A stretch of DNA of 64,000 nt from Escallonia rubra. Lineage: Eukaryota > Streptophyta > Magnoliopsida > Escalloniales > Escalloniaceae. The stretch covers positions 32,501 through 96,500 of the forward strand of contig JAVXUO010002585.1 in assembly GCA_033065855.1 (NCBI GenBank), given 5' to 3'. This document shows, one piece after another, positions 1-11,176 of the stretch. Positions within the stretch are counted from its first letter, which is position 1; every line of letters begins with the position of its first letter. The notes below the pieces were generated by a model, which worked only from the letters and a program-made list of their open reading frames with translations, was not told the origin of the DNA and made no database searches. Position numbers and translations under genes: made by a program.

Positions 1-519
1 TAATGTAGCGGACGGTAAATTATCGCCCTCTACATTATGTTGTGGATGGCCAAATCGTGCTAGCAACTTGCTAGCGCTAGCAATGGATCACGACCATATA
101 TATATATATTTTTTTTGTTTTTTACAAAAGGTAATAACCTCAAGAATATCTGTAACAACTTAAAAACCCTCTGAAGTTAAATAATAAAAGGTAATAATTT
201 ATCTTGAAAGTAATAAGGTATATATATAAGTCCTGTTAAATTTGAAATACAATCTTATTCCTTTTTAATTTCTACTTGACTGTTATAATAACCTCAGGAA
301 TATCTGTAACAACTTAAAAACCCTCTGAAGTTAAATAATAAAAATCATATATAACATCTTCAATTCAAAAGGGATACGTAACAGCCCCACTATTCTGTAA
401 TTACAACTACAATTGTATTTTTGCTATTTAGCTCTATGTGGCACCAGCATAACTATTCTATTATTCAAAGTATTAAGTCAATATTCATTTGAAATACTTA
501 CCTGACAATTTAAAACAAA
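1..519. other. AT-rich intergenic DNA with a short direct repeat
   Basis: No coding region is visible. A block of about 58 bases beginning ATAACCTCA occurs at about 131-188 and again at about 286-344 with only a few differences. The two copies are in the same orientation and may be a local duplication or the remains of an element. A TA run lies near 98-110. Confidence 0.5.
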
Positions 520-1249
520 GAAATAATTACAGCTGTGTTCCTGAGGTTAGGATGAAATTACAGGCGTGTCCATTAATTTGGACAAATTACACTTATATTG
601 TTGATCAAACGAAATACGAAAATACATAACGATTTTAACAAAAAGACCTGATTGCCTCTAAATAAAATTAAAATTCCATCTTTTTTTAATCTTTTCTCTC
701 TCTCTCTTCAATCTTCATCTCCTTTGTCTTCATTTCGAACACAGAAAAAAGCCTCACACTAAGCCAACGACAGATCTGGTCGGCGACGATGATCGTCTTC
801 TAGCTGTCTTCTTCGCTGCCTCTGCTATGCCATTAAAGGAGTGGGGCTGGTTGGTTGATTTTTGCGGCTGATTTGTTGGGTTGCGATTGGGGTATGGCAG
901 TAGGGGCGTTCTGAAGTGGGTACGGTGGTGGGAGGATGGAGGGAGGGGGTGCCGGCGGGGGAAGAGAGATGGGGCTGTTGCGGGGGGCGGGAGGCGGGAG
1001 GCCTGGGGAGAGATGAGAGAAAAGATGGGGGGGAAGGGTGACGTCCCAGGTGATGGGACTGAGGGAGGGGACTGCAGGCATGGGGCAAGTGAGGGGGTTG
1101 CCGCAGAGGGGGGCGAGGGGCTTGAAAAGAGAAAAGATGGAGGGGGAAGGGCGACGTCGCCCCCGATGAGAGTGACGCCAGCAGGAGATTATCGCCGGCG
1201 GTGGGTTCAAATTGGGGTTTTGAAACCTTATTTTTTAATGAAACCCCTT

Positions 1250-2690
1250 TGAAACCAATAAAACAATCCTAGAGGAGGGTGAATAGAGTTTTTGATAATT
1301 AATGGGGAATTTGAATTAAGCACAATCATAAATCTCAATCAAACCAAGTAATACTTCAAGAAGATGCTAACCAAACAATCTCAAACAAATAAAGAGCAAT
1401 AAGTAAAGAGATTGAGTTAGAGATACTTGACAAGGAGATTTAAATGGTTCGGCTTGAACTACCCTCAAGCCTACATCCACCTCTTCAAGGAAGTCCCTTG
1501 CAAGAGCACTAGAATCCACTAGTAACAATCTTCTTCCGGGTCAAGATCAAACTTACAACACTTGGTGATATCCCCACACCAAGCACAAGCCTTGAATCCA
1601 CAAAGCTCACCCAAGACTTGACAAACCCAAGCCTTGATCACAATCCTTTTACAAAGATCAAATGTGTACAAAGAAACCCTCTTGAAAGGAAATGAGTACA
1701 AATGAAGCTCTAGTGCAATAGAGAAATGAGAGAATTGATGACTTGAAGGATGCTCACTCTCAATCAAAGAATTGCTCACAAAGATGCTCTATTTAATGAT
1801 GTAAAATCATGAAGATGAAGAGAGATAAGTTTAATCTATGAGCCTTGATGTTTCTCTAATGAATGGAGGCTTAGAATGTGGTTTCCATGGTGTATGATGA
1901 AGCCCCAAATCATTTATATAGGGAGCAAATGAAATATAGCCGTTATAGGCATAATATGGCCAAAACTGCCATTGCAGTCGACTGTATTCCCAATGCAGTC
2001 GACTGGGTTCCCTCTAAAATAGCCGTTGGAGTCTTGTCCTCGAAAAATAGCCATTGGAGCTGAATTTTGACCAATGCAGTCGATTGGATTCAAATACAGT
2101 CGACTATATTACCCTACTGCCTATCGGCTGCCTCACAGAACCCCCTTTATTATTTTGGGCATAACGTTCTCTAGAAAAATCGGATTGAGGTGCCGTTTTT
2201 TGCGTTGAAAAGCTGATGAAACTTTGTAACACGATATGAAAATATTAGCACCAAAAACATTTTGGAGAAAATCTGAGTAAGCTCTAAAGTTCACTCATTT
2301 TCAAGAACCGCACTTGTGTGAATGGTTATGAACTCACATGCAATGCACAATGTGTCCTGAGGTCTTTTTAGGTCATAGTCATCAATCCAAGCATCAAACC
2401 AAGACTAGTTACATAATAATAAAGATCAATCATAATCGATAGTAACTTAGCCTTTGCATTCTTTCTTGCTCTTTGACATTGGACTTGATGAAGCTTCGAT
2501 AGCATGTCCACTATAGCATTTAATCTCCTTTGGCTTTAATCCATCTATCCAAATTCTCAAATGTGTCTTCATAAGTGTGCATGTATATGCCTACTAAGAA
2601 TACACTCAAAGCACACATTAAAACATAATCAATGTGTAGTTATCATCAAAACAAGATGTAAGCATATGTTATCCAACCGTAGGGCTAACA
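1250..2690 (-). repeat. 3' LTR of the Copia-type element
   Basis: This matches 9733-11176 along its whole length, with scattered single differences. It is flanked inward by the polypurine tract, so it is the downstream LTR of a minus-strand element. The plus-strand ends are TG and CA. Confidence 0.85.
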
Positions 2691-2710
2691 ATCTCCCCCT
2701 TTTTTATGAT
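2691..2710 (-). promoter_or_regulatory. Polypurine tract of the Copia-type element
   Basis: On the minus strand a run of A followed by GGGGGAGAT lies directly against the LTR start TGTTAGCCC. This is the expected plus-strand primer position for reverse transcription and fixes the element's orientation. Confidence 0.7.
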
Positions 2711-3204
2711 GAAAAACATTGATTCTATATAAGGTATGATGTATCATATGATAGACAATTAAGCACAACAATCTCACATAGAACATTCAATCATTTCTTG
2801 TATACTCAAGACATGTCCATTTATCTCGTATAGCAATTAAGCTCATAGCTACCTTCCCCTGGCGATATGCTCTTCTTCTAATGTTCTCACACAATCACAT
2901 AGCATATAGAATCAAGATTATTTCTCCCCCTTTTTTAACAACAAAAAGACAAGGGTATGCATTTGTGAAGAGATATTTATAAGAAAGATAATGGCGTGAA
3001 GTGCATATAACTCATGAACTCATACAGATGACATCAAGAGTTTCTTCATGATCCAAAGAAAGATATATACTGGAGCTTACTAATCTGTTCTACTTCATGC
3101 ATATTTCAAGAGTAACAAGATATTATATGATTCAAGCATGTATGCTCCCCCTATCAAGTTATCTTATGCATATTCCATCCTAATGTATGCTCCTCCTCTA
3201 GAGG

Positions 3205-3400
3205 TGTCAAAGGGCCGGGCTTGGGCCGGCCCAGCCCAAGCCCATCGGGCCTGCTAACGGGCCGGGCCGGGGCCGGGCCAAGTGAGGGGGAAAACGGGCC
3301 GGGCCCGGCCCGGCCTGGCGAAGGAAATCCTAGGCCTGGTCCAGGCCTAGGCCCTAAGCCCAATATTTAGGGCCGGGCTTGGGCCGGGCCCGGGCCTTTT
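3205..3400. repeat. Left subterminal GGGCCGGGC repeat array of the hAT element
   Basis: The region is a dense array of GGGCC and CCGGGC words in both orientations, far more G/C-rich than the surrounding DNA, and is followed by a T run. It mirrors the array at the right end. By analogy with other hATs it is probably bound by transposase; that role is inferred. Confidence 0.75.
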
Positions 3401-4243
3401 TTTTTTTTTTTCATTTTATTCAATTTTAAAGATAGGGAGTTTTAGATGCATATTACTTAAATGACCGGTCTGAACTGTTGAAACTTTGATTAAATCTTAT
3501 TTAACATGCGCAACTTTCACAAAATGTTTTAATAGTAAACCAACTTCAAATTAATCAACCTAATGTTCTCAAAAATGAGAAAGTGATGAGGGCAAGCTTT
3601 GCTGATGTTTCTTGTTAGCAAATACTCAGTTTCTAGGGTTCTTTAAGTGGAAGAAACTTACAAAGGCACAATGGAATGGCCAAGATCAGCAAGTTAGGAA
3701 TATCTTACCTAACAAACTTCTTGATAAAGCCTAATAACCCTGCAATTTCTTTATTCCAAATGTACAGTTTCTGAGCCCAAGGGCTAATGTAAGAATGTTT
3801 GCGAGAATATCGTTGATGATGATCTCTCATCGTGAACATGTATATTTCGCAGATTTGTTATCTCTAAACACATATTTTCTAAAAGTTATTTCAACAACAT
3901 TTGAGATTGCCACCATTAAATCTTAGAAGTCTCTGGCTAAAGGTGTTCATTATAATAAATGTGTTCATAGGCCCTCCTCCTTTTATCCGGGCTTGGGACC
4001 GGCTGCTTGTAAACAAACAGGCGAAGTTACCTATTTTTTTATATATACAAAAAAATATATATCTTGCGTGTAAAAAATTATTTTATATATATGGAAAAAA
4101 GTATATTTTGTGAAAAAATTTATTCTTAAAACTCTAACAATCAAAATAATAATGCATGTCTATCCAAAATATCAGCAATCAAAGATCAAGAAATCTGCAA
4201 CGTCAACCAAAAGGATCAAAAGAGGAAAATAAAAACAAATTAC

Positions 4244-6520
4244 CTAATCATCCGGAAGTACTTCAATATCCGAGTCACTGCTCTTCCTATCATCAATCGG
4301 TTTATCTTGCTCGCGGTATTTCGCATCAAGATAATCCTTCCAACATACACATAGCTCGAGCGACTCGGGGTTAAGACGACTCCTCCTGTCATCCAAAACC
4401 CTCCCGCTTGCTGAAAATGCCGACTCTGAAGCAACCGTGGAGGCTTGCACTGGCAGTACATCCCGTGCAATTTGGGATAAAGTTTTATACATGTTTTGAT
4501 TTTGTTTCCAAAAATTTAACAAATTAAAATTAATCTGTTCTTGCCTTGATAAATCAGAATAATGATCAGTATTTGCATATACACCAATCTCATTAAAAGA
4601 GGAAAAATTATACGAACCTCCCGAATTAGAAGTACCTTCACCTGGTAGTTGTCTTGCTACTAGATGTTCAAAGCCTTGAAGGTATGGCGCATAATACCTC
4701 TCAGCAGTGGATGATGATGTAGCTCGCCCGCGCACGTCAGCAGAATTACGATAGAGGTTGAACAAGTCCTCAAACCTCTTGCTCACTTTTGCTGTGAGCA
4801 AGGTTGTGTCCTCTGCTGTGTAGCGCATTAATTTCGATATCTCTTGTATCGAGCCGTTCACGCCATGCAACTTTAACCTAGGATCTAAACAAGTAGCCAC
4901 AGTAAAAATAGCAGGCAGTTTCCTCCAATATTTATTAAATTTTTGATCCATCACTTGTACTATTTCCCTAAAGGGTCCTATATATCTCCATTTTGTTAAC
5001 ATTGTTGCCATCTTCAGAATTTCTATTACAGCGAGAGGAGAGGTGGGATAGTACGTACCAGACAATAAATTGGTAGACGTGTAGAATACCTCCAAAAATT
5101 CAGCTAGGTATGTGGCCATCTGCCATTCCTCTTGAGTTGGCAAGCCGGCTGGGAACTGGGTTAGTAGAAAATGCGTGTAGACTTCTCGGTATGCCAGAAT
5201 GTGTAAAAGCATGTGGTATGTAGAGTTCCACCTGTGGACCACATCTGTAACTGCTCTCCTGCGAGGCATATTATATTGAACACACAACGTTTTAAATTGT
5301 TGTGTTCTCAAACTCGAGCCATTAACATACGCTGTCATACCCCTCATTTTGAGCAGAATATCTCCTGCAGCAGCTAAACCATCTTGAACAATTAAGTTAA
5401 TAATGTGACAAACACAACGAACATGAAATAATTCACCATCAAGTACAGGTTGAAGCGTCTCCTTTAAAGCTGCAACAGCAGCTTTATTATTAGAAGCATT
5501 ATCAAAACTAACACTCATAATCTTATCCTTAATTTTAAATGTGTTGCATGCTTTTAATATAAGAGTAGCAATGTTCATTCCATCGTGCGGATAAGGGAAG
5601 TGCTCGAAAGCGATGATTCTCTTGTGCATAACCCAATCTGCATCAATCCAATGAGCGGTCACACAAGAATAACTAACAAAAGTATAAGGAGATTGCCAAA
5701 TATCAGAAGTAAGACTAACTTTACCGTCAAATTTATCGAAATAATCGATAAGGCGTGCTTTGGCAGCCTTGTACTGTCGGAGTGCATCGGACCTCGTTGT
5801 GTTTCTATGAACCTTTTTGTACAAAGGTTGAACGTAGGTGTTCATATATCTAGAGTGCTTAGGATTATCGGCAAAAGAAAAGGCTTGTTCATCGTGAATA
5901 ACAAATTCAGCGAGACCGTCTCTTTGCTCTCGCTGATTATAAACAAATAACTTACCGTCAAAAGATAACTGCGTTTGGGTAGGTTCGACGTGGCCTTGTC
6001 GAGGTGCACACCCAGGGTAATGCCTGTTAAGATGTCCATTACCACTACCGGTCGAAAATAATTTAAGACAGTACTTACATCGAGCTTTTCGGGTGTCGTC
6101 CACCGTAATTACGTCGAAATGATTCCAACACTCGGCTTTCTTCTTTTTCCCCTTCTGGACTTCTGGCACGTTATCAGAGGCATTGCTCGGCCCTTCTTCA
6201 TCATGACCAGGCATAGGGTTGAGATTATGCCACTGAGTAGTAGCTTCGCCAACCGAGCTGCGTCCTTGACTATAATGCGGGGGGTCTTCATCAGGCGTGT
6301 ATTCAAAATCTGGAATGTTTTGATTGAACTCCCAATTGGCTTGGGTATCTATCATAGAGCCTGTACTCATTCGTCCACGAACGAATGGTTGTGTTGGTGC
6401 TTGGATTGGTGTTTCTGATGGCCGTGGCGCTGGCGCTTGTGCTGGTGGTGGTGCTTGCGATGATGATGATTTCTTTCGTGATGACGTTGCACGCCTCATT
6501 TTGTTCAATAATCCAGACAT
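4244..6520 (-). CDS. hAT transposase with BED zinc finger (758 aa)
   Basis: This is one uninterrupted 758-codon frame. The N-terminal ~120 residues are Ser/Pro/Gln-rich. A BED-type zinc finger follows (about residues 130-172: WNHF, CKYC, HLNRHYPGC). The RNase H-like core shows the first acidic residue in SLTSDIW and the second in SFDNASNNKAAV. The C-terminal dimerisation block has STVASESAFSASGRV and then DDRRSRLNPESLELCVCWKD, which includes the conserved Glu. This gives the D-D-E set of hAT enzymes, which cut and paste DNA in the nucleus. The length fits full-size plant members. No intron is needed to read it. It lies centrally between good terminal repeats, so it may still be functional, although activity cannot be judged from sequence. 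Confidence 0.93.
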   Translation of the reverse strand: MSGLLNKMRRATSSRKKSSSSQAPPPAQAPAPRPSETPIQAPTQPFVRGRMSTGSMIDTQANWEFNQNIPDFEYTPDEDPPHYSQGRSSVGEATTQWHNLNPMPGHDEEGPSNASDNVPEVQKGKKKKAECWNHFDVITVDDTRKARCKYCLKLFSTGSGNGHLNRHYPGCAPRQGHVEPTQTQLSFDGKLFVYNQREQRDGLAEFVIHDEQAFSFADNPKHSRYMNTYVQPLYKKVHRNTTRSDALRQYKAAKARLIDYFDKFDGKVSLTSDIWQSPYTFVSYSCVTAHWIDADWVMHKRIIAFEHFPYPHDGMNIATLILKACNTFKIKDKIMSVSFDNASNNKAAVAALKETLQPVLDGELFHVRCVCHIINLIVQDGLAAAGDILLKMRGMTAYVNGSSLRTQQFKTLCVQYNMPRRRAVTDVVHRWNSTYHMLLHILAYREVYTHFLLTQFPAGLPTQEEWQMATYLAEFLEVFYTSTNLLSGTYYPTSPLAVIEILKMATMLTKWRYIGPFREIVQVMDQKFNKYWRKLPAIFTVATCLDPRLKLHGVNGSIQEISKLMRYTAEDTTLLTAKVSKRFEDLFNLYRNSADVRGRATSSSTAERYYAPYLQGFEHLVARQLPGEGTSNSGGSYNFSSFNEIGVYANTDHYSDLSRQEQINFNLLNFWKQNQNMYKTLSQIARDVLPVQASTVASESAFSASGRVLDDRRSRLNPESLELCVCWKDYLDAKYREQDKPIDDRKSSDSDIEVLPDD

Positions 6521-6584
6521 ATTTCACGCTAAACTTTGTAAGAGTAACTAAATACACAAGTATAAGAGTAGTAATAAGAAATAA

Positions 6585-6795
6585 CAATTAAAAGAATGAA
6601 CGAGTAACAAATATTAGAGAGTTAGTAATTAAAAAGAATTTAACAAGACTAGTAATTAATAAACAAGAGTACTAATTAGTAAATACTAGTAGTAATTAAA
6701 AGAATGAACGAGTAACAAATATTAGAGAGTAAGAGTAATTAAAAAGAATTTAGCAAGACTAGTAATTAATAAACAAGAGTATTAATTACTAAATA
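6585..6795. repeat. Tandem duplication upstream of the hAT transposase
   Basis: A block of about 107 bases containing GAATGAACGAGTAACAAAT and AGTAATTAATAAACAAGAGT occurs twice in tandem in the leader of the transposase gene. A second shorter tandem pair (about 6940-7060) contains AAAATACCCC and GTTGTTGGGG. These may be promoter or leader elements of the transposon. Confidence 0.6.
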
Positions 6796-7129
6796 CTAGT
6801 AGTAATTAGCAAGACTAGTAATTGGAGAGGAAACTAGTAGCAAAGCTTGTTGTGAGAGTAAGAAGAGAGTAAGAAGATTGGTGTGAAAAATTGGAGAGAA
6901 ATGGTGTGAATTTATAGATTTTAGAAACTTCACAAAAGACCAAAATACCCCTACAAACTATCCGTTTATAGTTGTTGGGGAGGGTAAGAGTGTAAAGGAG
7001 TTGGAAAATATAGGTTAGACTAAAATACCCCCCAAACTAGCCGTTATATAGCTGTTGGGGGGGTAAAAGTGGAAGTTTGGAAAAGGGGGAGAAGCAAAGG
7101 GGAGAAAAGCAAAAGATTCAAAAAATGGT

Positions 7130-7405
7130 GGGGCCAAAACCGGGCCAAAAACCGGGCCGCAGACCGGGCCAGGTAACCGGGCCAAGCCCGGGCCGAAACC
7201 GGGCCGAAACCGGGCCGGGCCAAACCCGGGCCAAAACCGGGCCGGGCCGGGCCGGGCCGTTTTCCAGAATTTTCAGGCCTGGTCCAGGCCCAGGCCCCAG
7301 GCCCTATGTGTGCGGGCCGTTACTGTTCATCCACGGGGCCGGGCCAGCCCGGGCCGAAACCGGGCCGGGTCGGGCCAGCCCGCGGGCCGCCCGGCCCGTT
7401 TGACA
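7130..7405. repeat. Right subterminal GGGCCGGGC repeat array of the hAT element
   Basis: The words CGGGCC and AAACCGGGCC are repeated many times, ending at the right inverted repeat CGGCCCGTTTGACAACTCTA. It is the counterpart of the array at 3205-3400. Confidence 0.75.
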
Positions 7406-7969
7406 ACTCTATCATCCTCAATCAATGCATGCCAACAATATCCAACAAACACACTGAATGTCTAACTGAGTCATATTCCCTTTTTGGCATTTACAAAAAG
7501 GGGTGTGTGTATGAATGGCATTGTGAAGCATTAAGATGATATAATTTCAACATGAAATTTTCACAAAGCGAATAATGGTCATCAACAATCAATATTTTCA
7601 ATATAAGTGCAAGAGGACCATTCATCGGCAAAGTTCACATTAATTCTCAACAAGCAAGCTATTTATATCATGAGAAATAAGTATGACCATTTATGCATGC
7701 TTCATGACATATAAGTTCAGTGTATAGCACAATGTTGAATAGAGCCAAGTTTTACCCTCTTGATGAATTACCAAGGAATTGAGCTCATGAGTGATCATTC
7801 TTCAAGTCCATTTTCTTGACAAGCTTTGAGGCTCTCCTCATTTAAAGTAGTATGTCCAATCTCGGAATGCTTACTCCCCCTTAAGATTTAGCTCGTTGCT
7901 CCTCCTTCTCAAACTTTTCTTGGAGTCTTCTCCTTGTTGCTACTTGCCTTTGCTTTGAACAACCTACAA

Positions 7970-9673
7970 TCACAATTTAGGTCTAACTTTTGGTACCCAC
8001 ATTTTCTTGGGTCCATAAGTGTTAGTCTTAGCAACATTAAGAAACTCTTTAACAACCCACATTTTCTTTCTACCTCTAACATAGACAATTTTATAAGGAC
8101 AATAATTAGTTGTATGCCATTTCTTGTTGCACCAACCACAATGTGTAAATTGTGTGCAATAGTTCTTTGGTTGTTTTGTATAAATATTCAACCTAGCTTG
8201 TTGTTGCACAATTTTAGGAGGCACGGCCATATGATCTAATCCAAGACCACCTTTGTTTAGGCCAATTCTTTGGCGTCCAAGCATGACATCCAAATTGTTT
8301 TGACCATCAACAAATTTTTCAAGACATTTTTTTAAATCACAAATCTCAAGTTTTAAAACTTCATTTTGTTTTTCTAGAGCAAAAGTTTTGCAAGAGATTT
8401 GTTTTGAGCTAGGAGTGTTAACAATTAATTCAACCAAGTCATTATTCACATGTTTCACATATAAATGGTTGGAAATGCATTCATTCTTGGCATGCAACTC
8501 ATTATTTTGCATTCTCAACTTCTCTATTTGCTTATTAGCTTCAAGGAATTTCTTAGACAAAATAATGTTTTTCTTGAAAATTTTCTTGGATTCCTCATAT
8601 AAGTTATCATAAGCATCTTCAAAGTTTTCACCATCACTATCACTACCGGAAGAAGAACTTACCTCATCATCTTTTTGAGCCATGAAGCATAGATTTGCAT
8701 CTCCATCATCGAAATGACCACCTTCATCTCCACATGAATCATTATCACTACAAATGATGGCTTCGATTGATCTGTTTATGGAGTGCTTCTTTCTTGACCC
8801 TTTCTTCTTCTTATTCTCCCATGAGGTAATCTCTACACTTGAACCATTCTTACTCTTGTGTGAGTTTCCAACTTTCTTAATTTTGAGAAACTCATTGAAT
8901 TCCTTTGCAAGTATGTCTATCTCCTTGTTATTCAAGTCTTCTTCCTCTTCACTTGAAGATTGATCCATCATTGATGAAGCTTTAAGAGCAATGCACTTCT
9001 TCTTCTTCTTTGGAACTTTTTGCCCGGATGATTCGAGTTGCATTTCATAGGTCGTCAAGGAGCAAATTAATTCATCCAACAGGAAGGTATTAAGATCCTT
9101 TGATTCTTGAAGTGCGGTGATTTTTGCATTCGATTCTCTAGGTAATGACCTAATCACCCTTCGCACAAGATTACCGTTAGAGAAATCTTTTCCTAATTGT
9201 TTCAAAGTATTAACAATTTTAGTGAAACGGAAATTCATTTCCATAATAGATTCATCGGAAAATATTTGAAACAATTCATATTCTCTATGCCATAAATTCA
9301 TCTTTGAATCTCTTAGAAGAGAAGTCCCTTCATGAGTGACTTGAAGTGTATCCCACATACTCTTAGCCGAATCACACATAATAACTCGATTGAGTTCATT
9401 TGTGTTTATAGCACAAACAAGACAATTCTCAGCTCTAGAATTCATGCAAAGCATATATCTATCATAGTCATTAAATTCAGATTTCTCCTTTGGGACAAGC
9501 TTATTCCTAATCCACTTGGTTGGAACATAAGGTCCATCTTCAATGATTCTCCACATTTCATAATCTAAAGATTCTAAAAATACTCTCATCTTAATTTTCC
9601 ATATACTATATGAAGACCCATCAAAAAGTGGAGGTCTAGTAATAGAACTCCCCTCAAGACAAGGAAACCCCAT
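7970..9673 (-). CDS. Copia-type Gag polyprotein of the nested retrotransposon
   Basis: This is a 567-codon frame that starts about 60 bases inside the primer-site LTR, as expected for gag. The N-terminus has PPLFDGSSYSIWKIKMRVFL, the conserved opening of plant Copia Gag (DUF4219/UBN2 type). It is followed by the helical capsid-like part, a Lys/Ser/Glu-rich hinge, a predicted coiled coil (about residues 345-440) and near the C-terminus a zinc knuckle CGWCNKKWHTTNYC of the CX2CX4HX4C type. The product would be the structural nucleocapsid protein of retrotransposon particles. No pol frame follows, so the element seems to rely on partners. The frame looks whole. Confidence 0.88.
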   Translation of the reverse strand: MGFPCLEGSSITRPPLFDGSSYSIWKIKMRVFLESLDYEMWRIIEDGPYVPTKWIRNKLVPKEKSEFNDYDRYMLCMNSRAENCLVCAINTNELNRVIMCDSAKSMWDTLQVTHEGTSLLRDSKMNLWHREYELFQIFSDESIMEMNFRFTKIVNTLKQLGKDFSNGNLVRRVIRSLPRESNAKITALQESKDLNTFLLDELICSLTTYEMQLESSGQKVPKKKKKCIALKASSMMDQSSSEEEEDLNNKEIDILAKEFNEFLKIKKVGNSHKSKNGSSVEITSWENKKKKGSRKKHSINRSIEAIICSDNDSCGDEGGHFDDGDANLCFMAQKDDEVSSSSGSDSDGENFEDAYDNLYEESKKIFKKNIILSKKFLEANKQIEKLRMQNNELHAKNECISNHLYVKHVNNDLVELIVNTPSSKQISCKTFALEKQNEVLKLEICDLKKCLEKFVDGQNNLDVMLGRQRIGLNKGGLGLDHMAVPPKIVQQQARLNIYTKQPKNYCTQFTHCGWCNKKWHTTNYCPYKIVYVRGRKKMWVVKEFLNVAKTNTYGPKKMWVPKVRPKL

Positions 9674-9718
9674 GCTCTTTTAACTCTCTAGGTGTTAACC
9701 AAAAAATCAAGAGCCGAG

Positions 9719-9732
9719 GCTCTAATACCACT
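9719..9732 (-). promoter_or_regulatory. Primer-binding site (initiator Met tRNA) of the Copia-type element
   Basis: On the minus strand TGGTATTAGAGC follows the LTR end within a few bases. It differs at one base from TGGTATCAGAGC, the complement of the plant initiator tRNA-Met 3' end used by most Copia elements. Confidence 0.8.
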
Positions 9733-11176
9733 TGAAACCAATAAAACAACCCTAGAGGGGGGTGAATAGGGTTTTTGAAAATTAATGGGGAATTTAAACT
9801 AAGCACAATCATAAATCTCAATCAAACCAAGTAATACTTCAATGAAGATGCTAACCAAACAATCTCAAACAATTAAAAACCAATAAGTAAAGAGATTGAG
9901 TTAGAGATACTTGACAAGGAGATTTAAATGGTTTAGATTGAACTACCCTCAAGCCTACATCCACTTCTTCAAGGAATTTCCTTGCAAGAGCACTAGAATT
10001 CACTAGTAACAATCTTCTTCCGGGTCAAGATCAAAACCCTTACAACACTTGGTGATATCCCCACACTAAGCACAAGCCTTGAATCCACAAAGCTCACCCA
10101 AGACTTGACAAACCCAAGCCTTGATCACAATCCTTTTACAAAGATCAAATGTGTACAAAGAAACCCTCTTGAAAGGAAATGAGTACAAATGAAGCTCTAG
10201 TGCAACAGAGAGATGAGAGAATTGATGACTTGAAGGATGCTCACTCTCAATCAAAGAATTGCTCACAAATATGCTCTCTTTAATGATGTAAAATCATGAA
10301 GATGAAGAGAGATAAGTTTAATCTATGAGCCTTAATGTTTCTCTAATGAATAGAGGCTTAGAATGTGGTTTCCATGGTGTATGATGAAGCCCCAAATCAT
10401 TTATATAGGGAGCAAATGAAATATAGCCGTTATAGGCATAATATGGCCAAAACTGTCATTGCAGTCTACTGTATTCCCAATGCACTCGACTGGGTTCCCT
10501 CTAAAATAGCCGTTGGAGTCTTGTCCTAAAAAATAGCCGTTGGAGCTGAATTTTGACCAATGCAGTCGATTGGATTCAAATACAGTCGACTGTATTACCC
10601 TACTGCCTATCGGCTGCCTCACGGAACCCTCTTTCCTATTTTGGGCATAACGTTCTCTAGAAGAATCGGATTGAGGTGCCGTTTTTTTGCGTTGGAAAGC
10701 TGATGAAAAGTTTTAACAAGATATGAAAAGATTAGCACCAAAAACATTTTTATAAAATCTGAGTAAGCTCCAAAGTTCACTCATTTTCAAGAACCGCACT
10801 TTTGTGAATGGTTATGAACTCATATGCAATGCACAAGGTGTCCTAAGGTCTTTTTAGGTCATAGTCATCAATCCAAGCATCAAACCAAGACTAGTTACAT
10901 AATAATAAAGATCAATCATAATCGATAATAACTTAGCCTTTGCATTCTTTCTTGCTCTTTGACATTGGACTTGATGAAGCTTCCATAGCATGTCCACTAT
11001 AGCTTTTAATCTCATTTGGCTTTAATCTATCTACCCAACTTCTGAAATGTGTCTTCATGAGTGTGCATGTATATGCCTACTAAGAATACACTCAAAGCAC
11101 ACATTAAAACATAATCGATGTGTAATTATCATCAAAACAAGATGTAAGCCTAGGTTATCCAACCGTAGGGCTAACA
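9733..11176 (-). repeat. 5' LTR of the Copia-type element
   Basis: It is a near-identical partner of 1250-2690. It is flanked inward by the primer-binding site, so it is the upstream LTR and should hold the element's promoter. Confidence 0.85.

Larger units (their letters stand above)
3199..7411 (-). mobile_element. hAT-superfamily DNA transposon, apparently complete
   Basis: The ends are TAGAGGTGTCAAA on the left and, inverted, TAGAGTTGTCAAACGGGCC on the right. The flanking octamers TCCTCCTC (3191-3198) and TCATCCTC (7412-7419) are an 8-bp target duplication with one mismatch, the hAT hallmark. Both subterminal regions (about 3205-3400 and 7130-7400) are packed with GGGCCGGGC-type repeats, the usual layout for transposase binding sites. 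A single long transposase frame lies between them. The element sits inside the Copia-type retrotransposon, so it arrived later than that insertion. Confidence 0.92.
1250..11176 (-). mobile_element. Gag-only Copia-type LTR retrotransposon with a hAT nested inside
   Basis: Two long terminal repeats of about 1.44 kb begin TGAAACC and end GGGCTAACA on the plus strand. The element points to the minus strand. A primer site complementary to initiator methionine tRNA (TGGTATTAGAGC, minus) abuts the repeat at 9733, and a polypurine tract (AAAAAAGGGGGAGAT, minus) abuts the repeat at 2690. Flanking bases are CCCTT and CCCTA, a 5-bp duplication with one mismatch. Without the nested hAT the interior is about 2.8 kb and holds a gag frame; no protease, integrase or reverse transcriptase is seen. 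It therefore looks like a non-autonomous gag-only derivative mobilised by a relative. The two LTRs are very similar by eye, which suggests a fairly recent insertion. Confidence 0.85.

Noticed and set aside
825-1252. Overlapping open frames on both strands in a G/C-rich stretch
   Set aside because: Pro/Arg/Gly-rich translations on both strands come from base composition inside a MULE. No domain or splice signal supports a gene.
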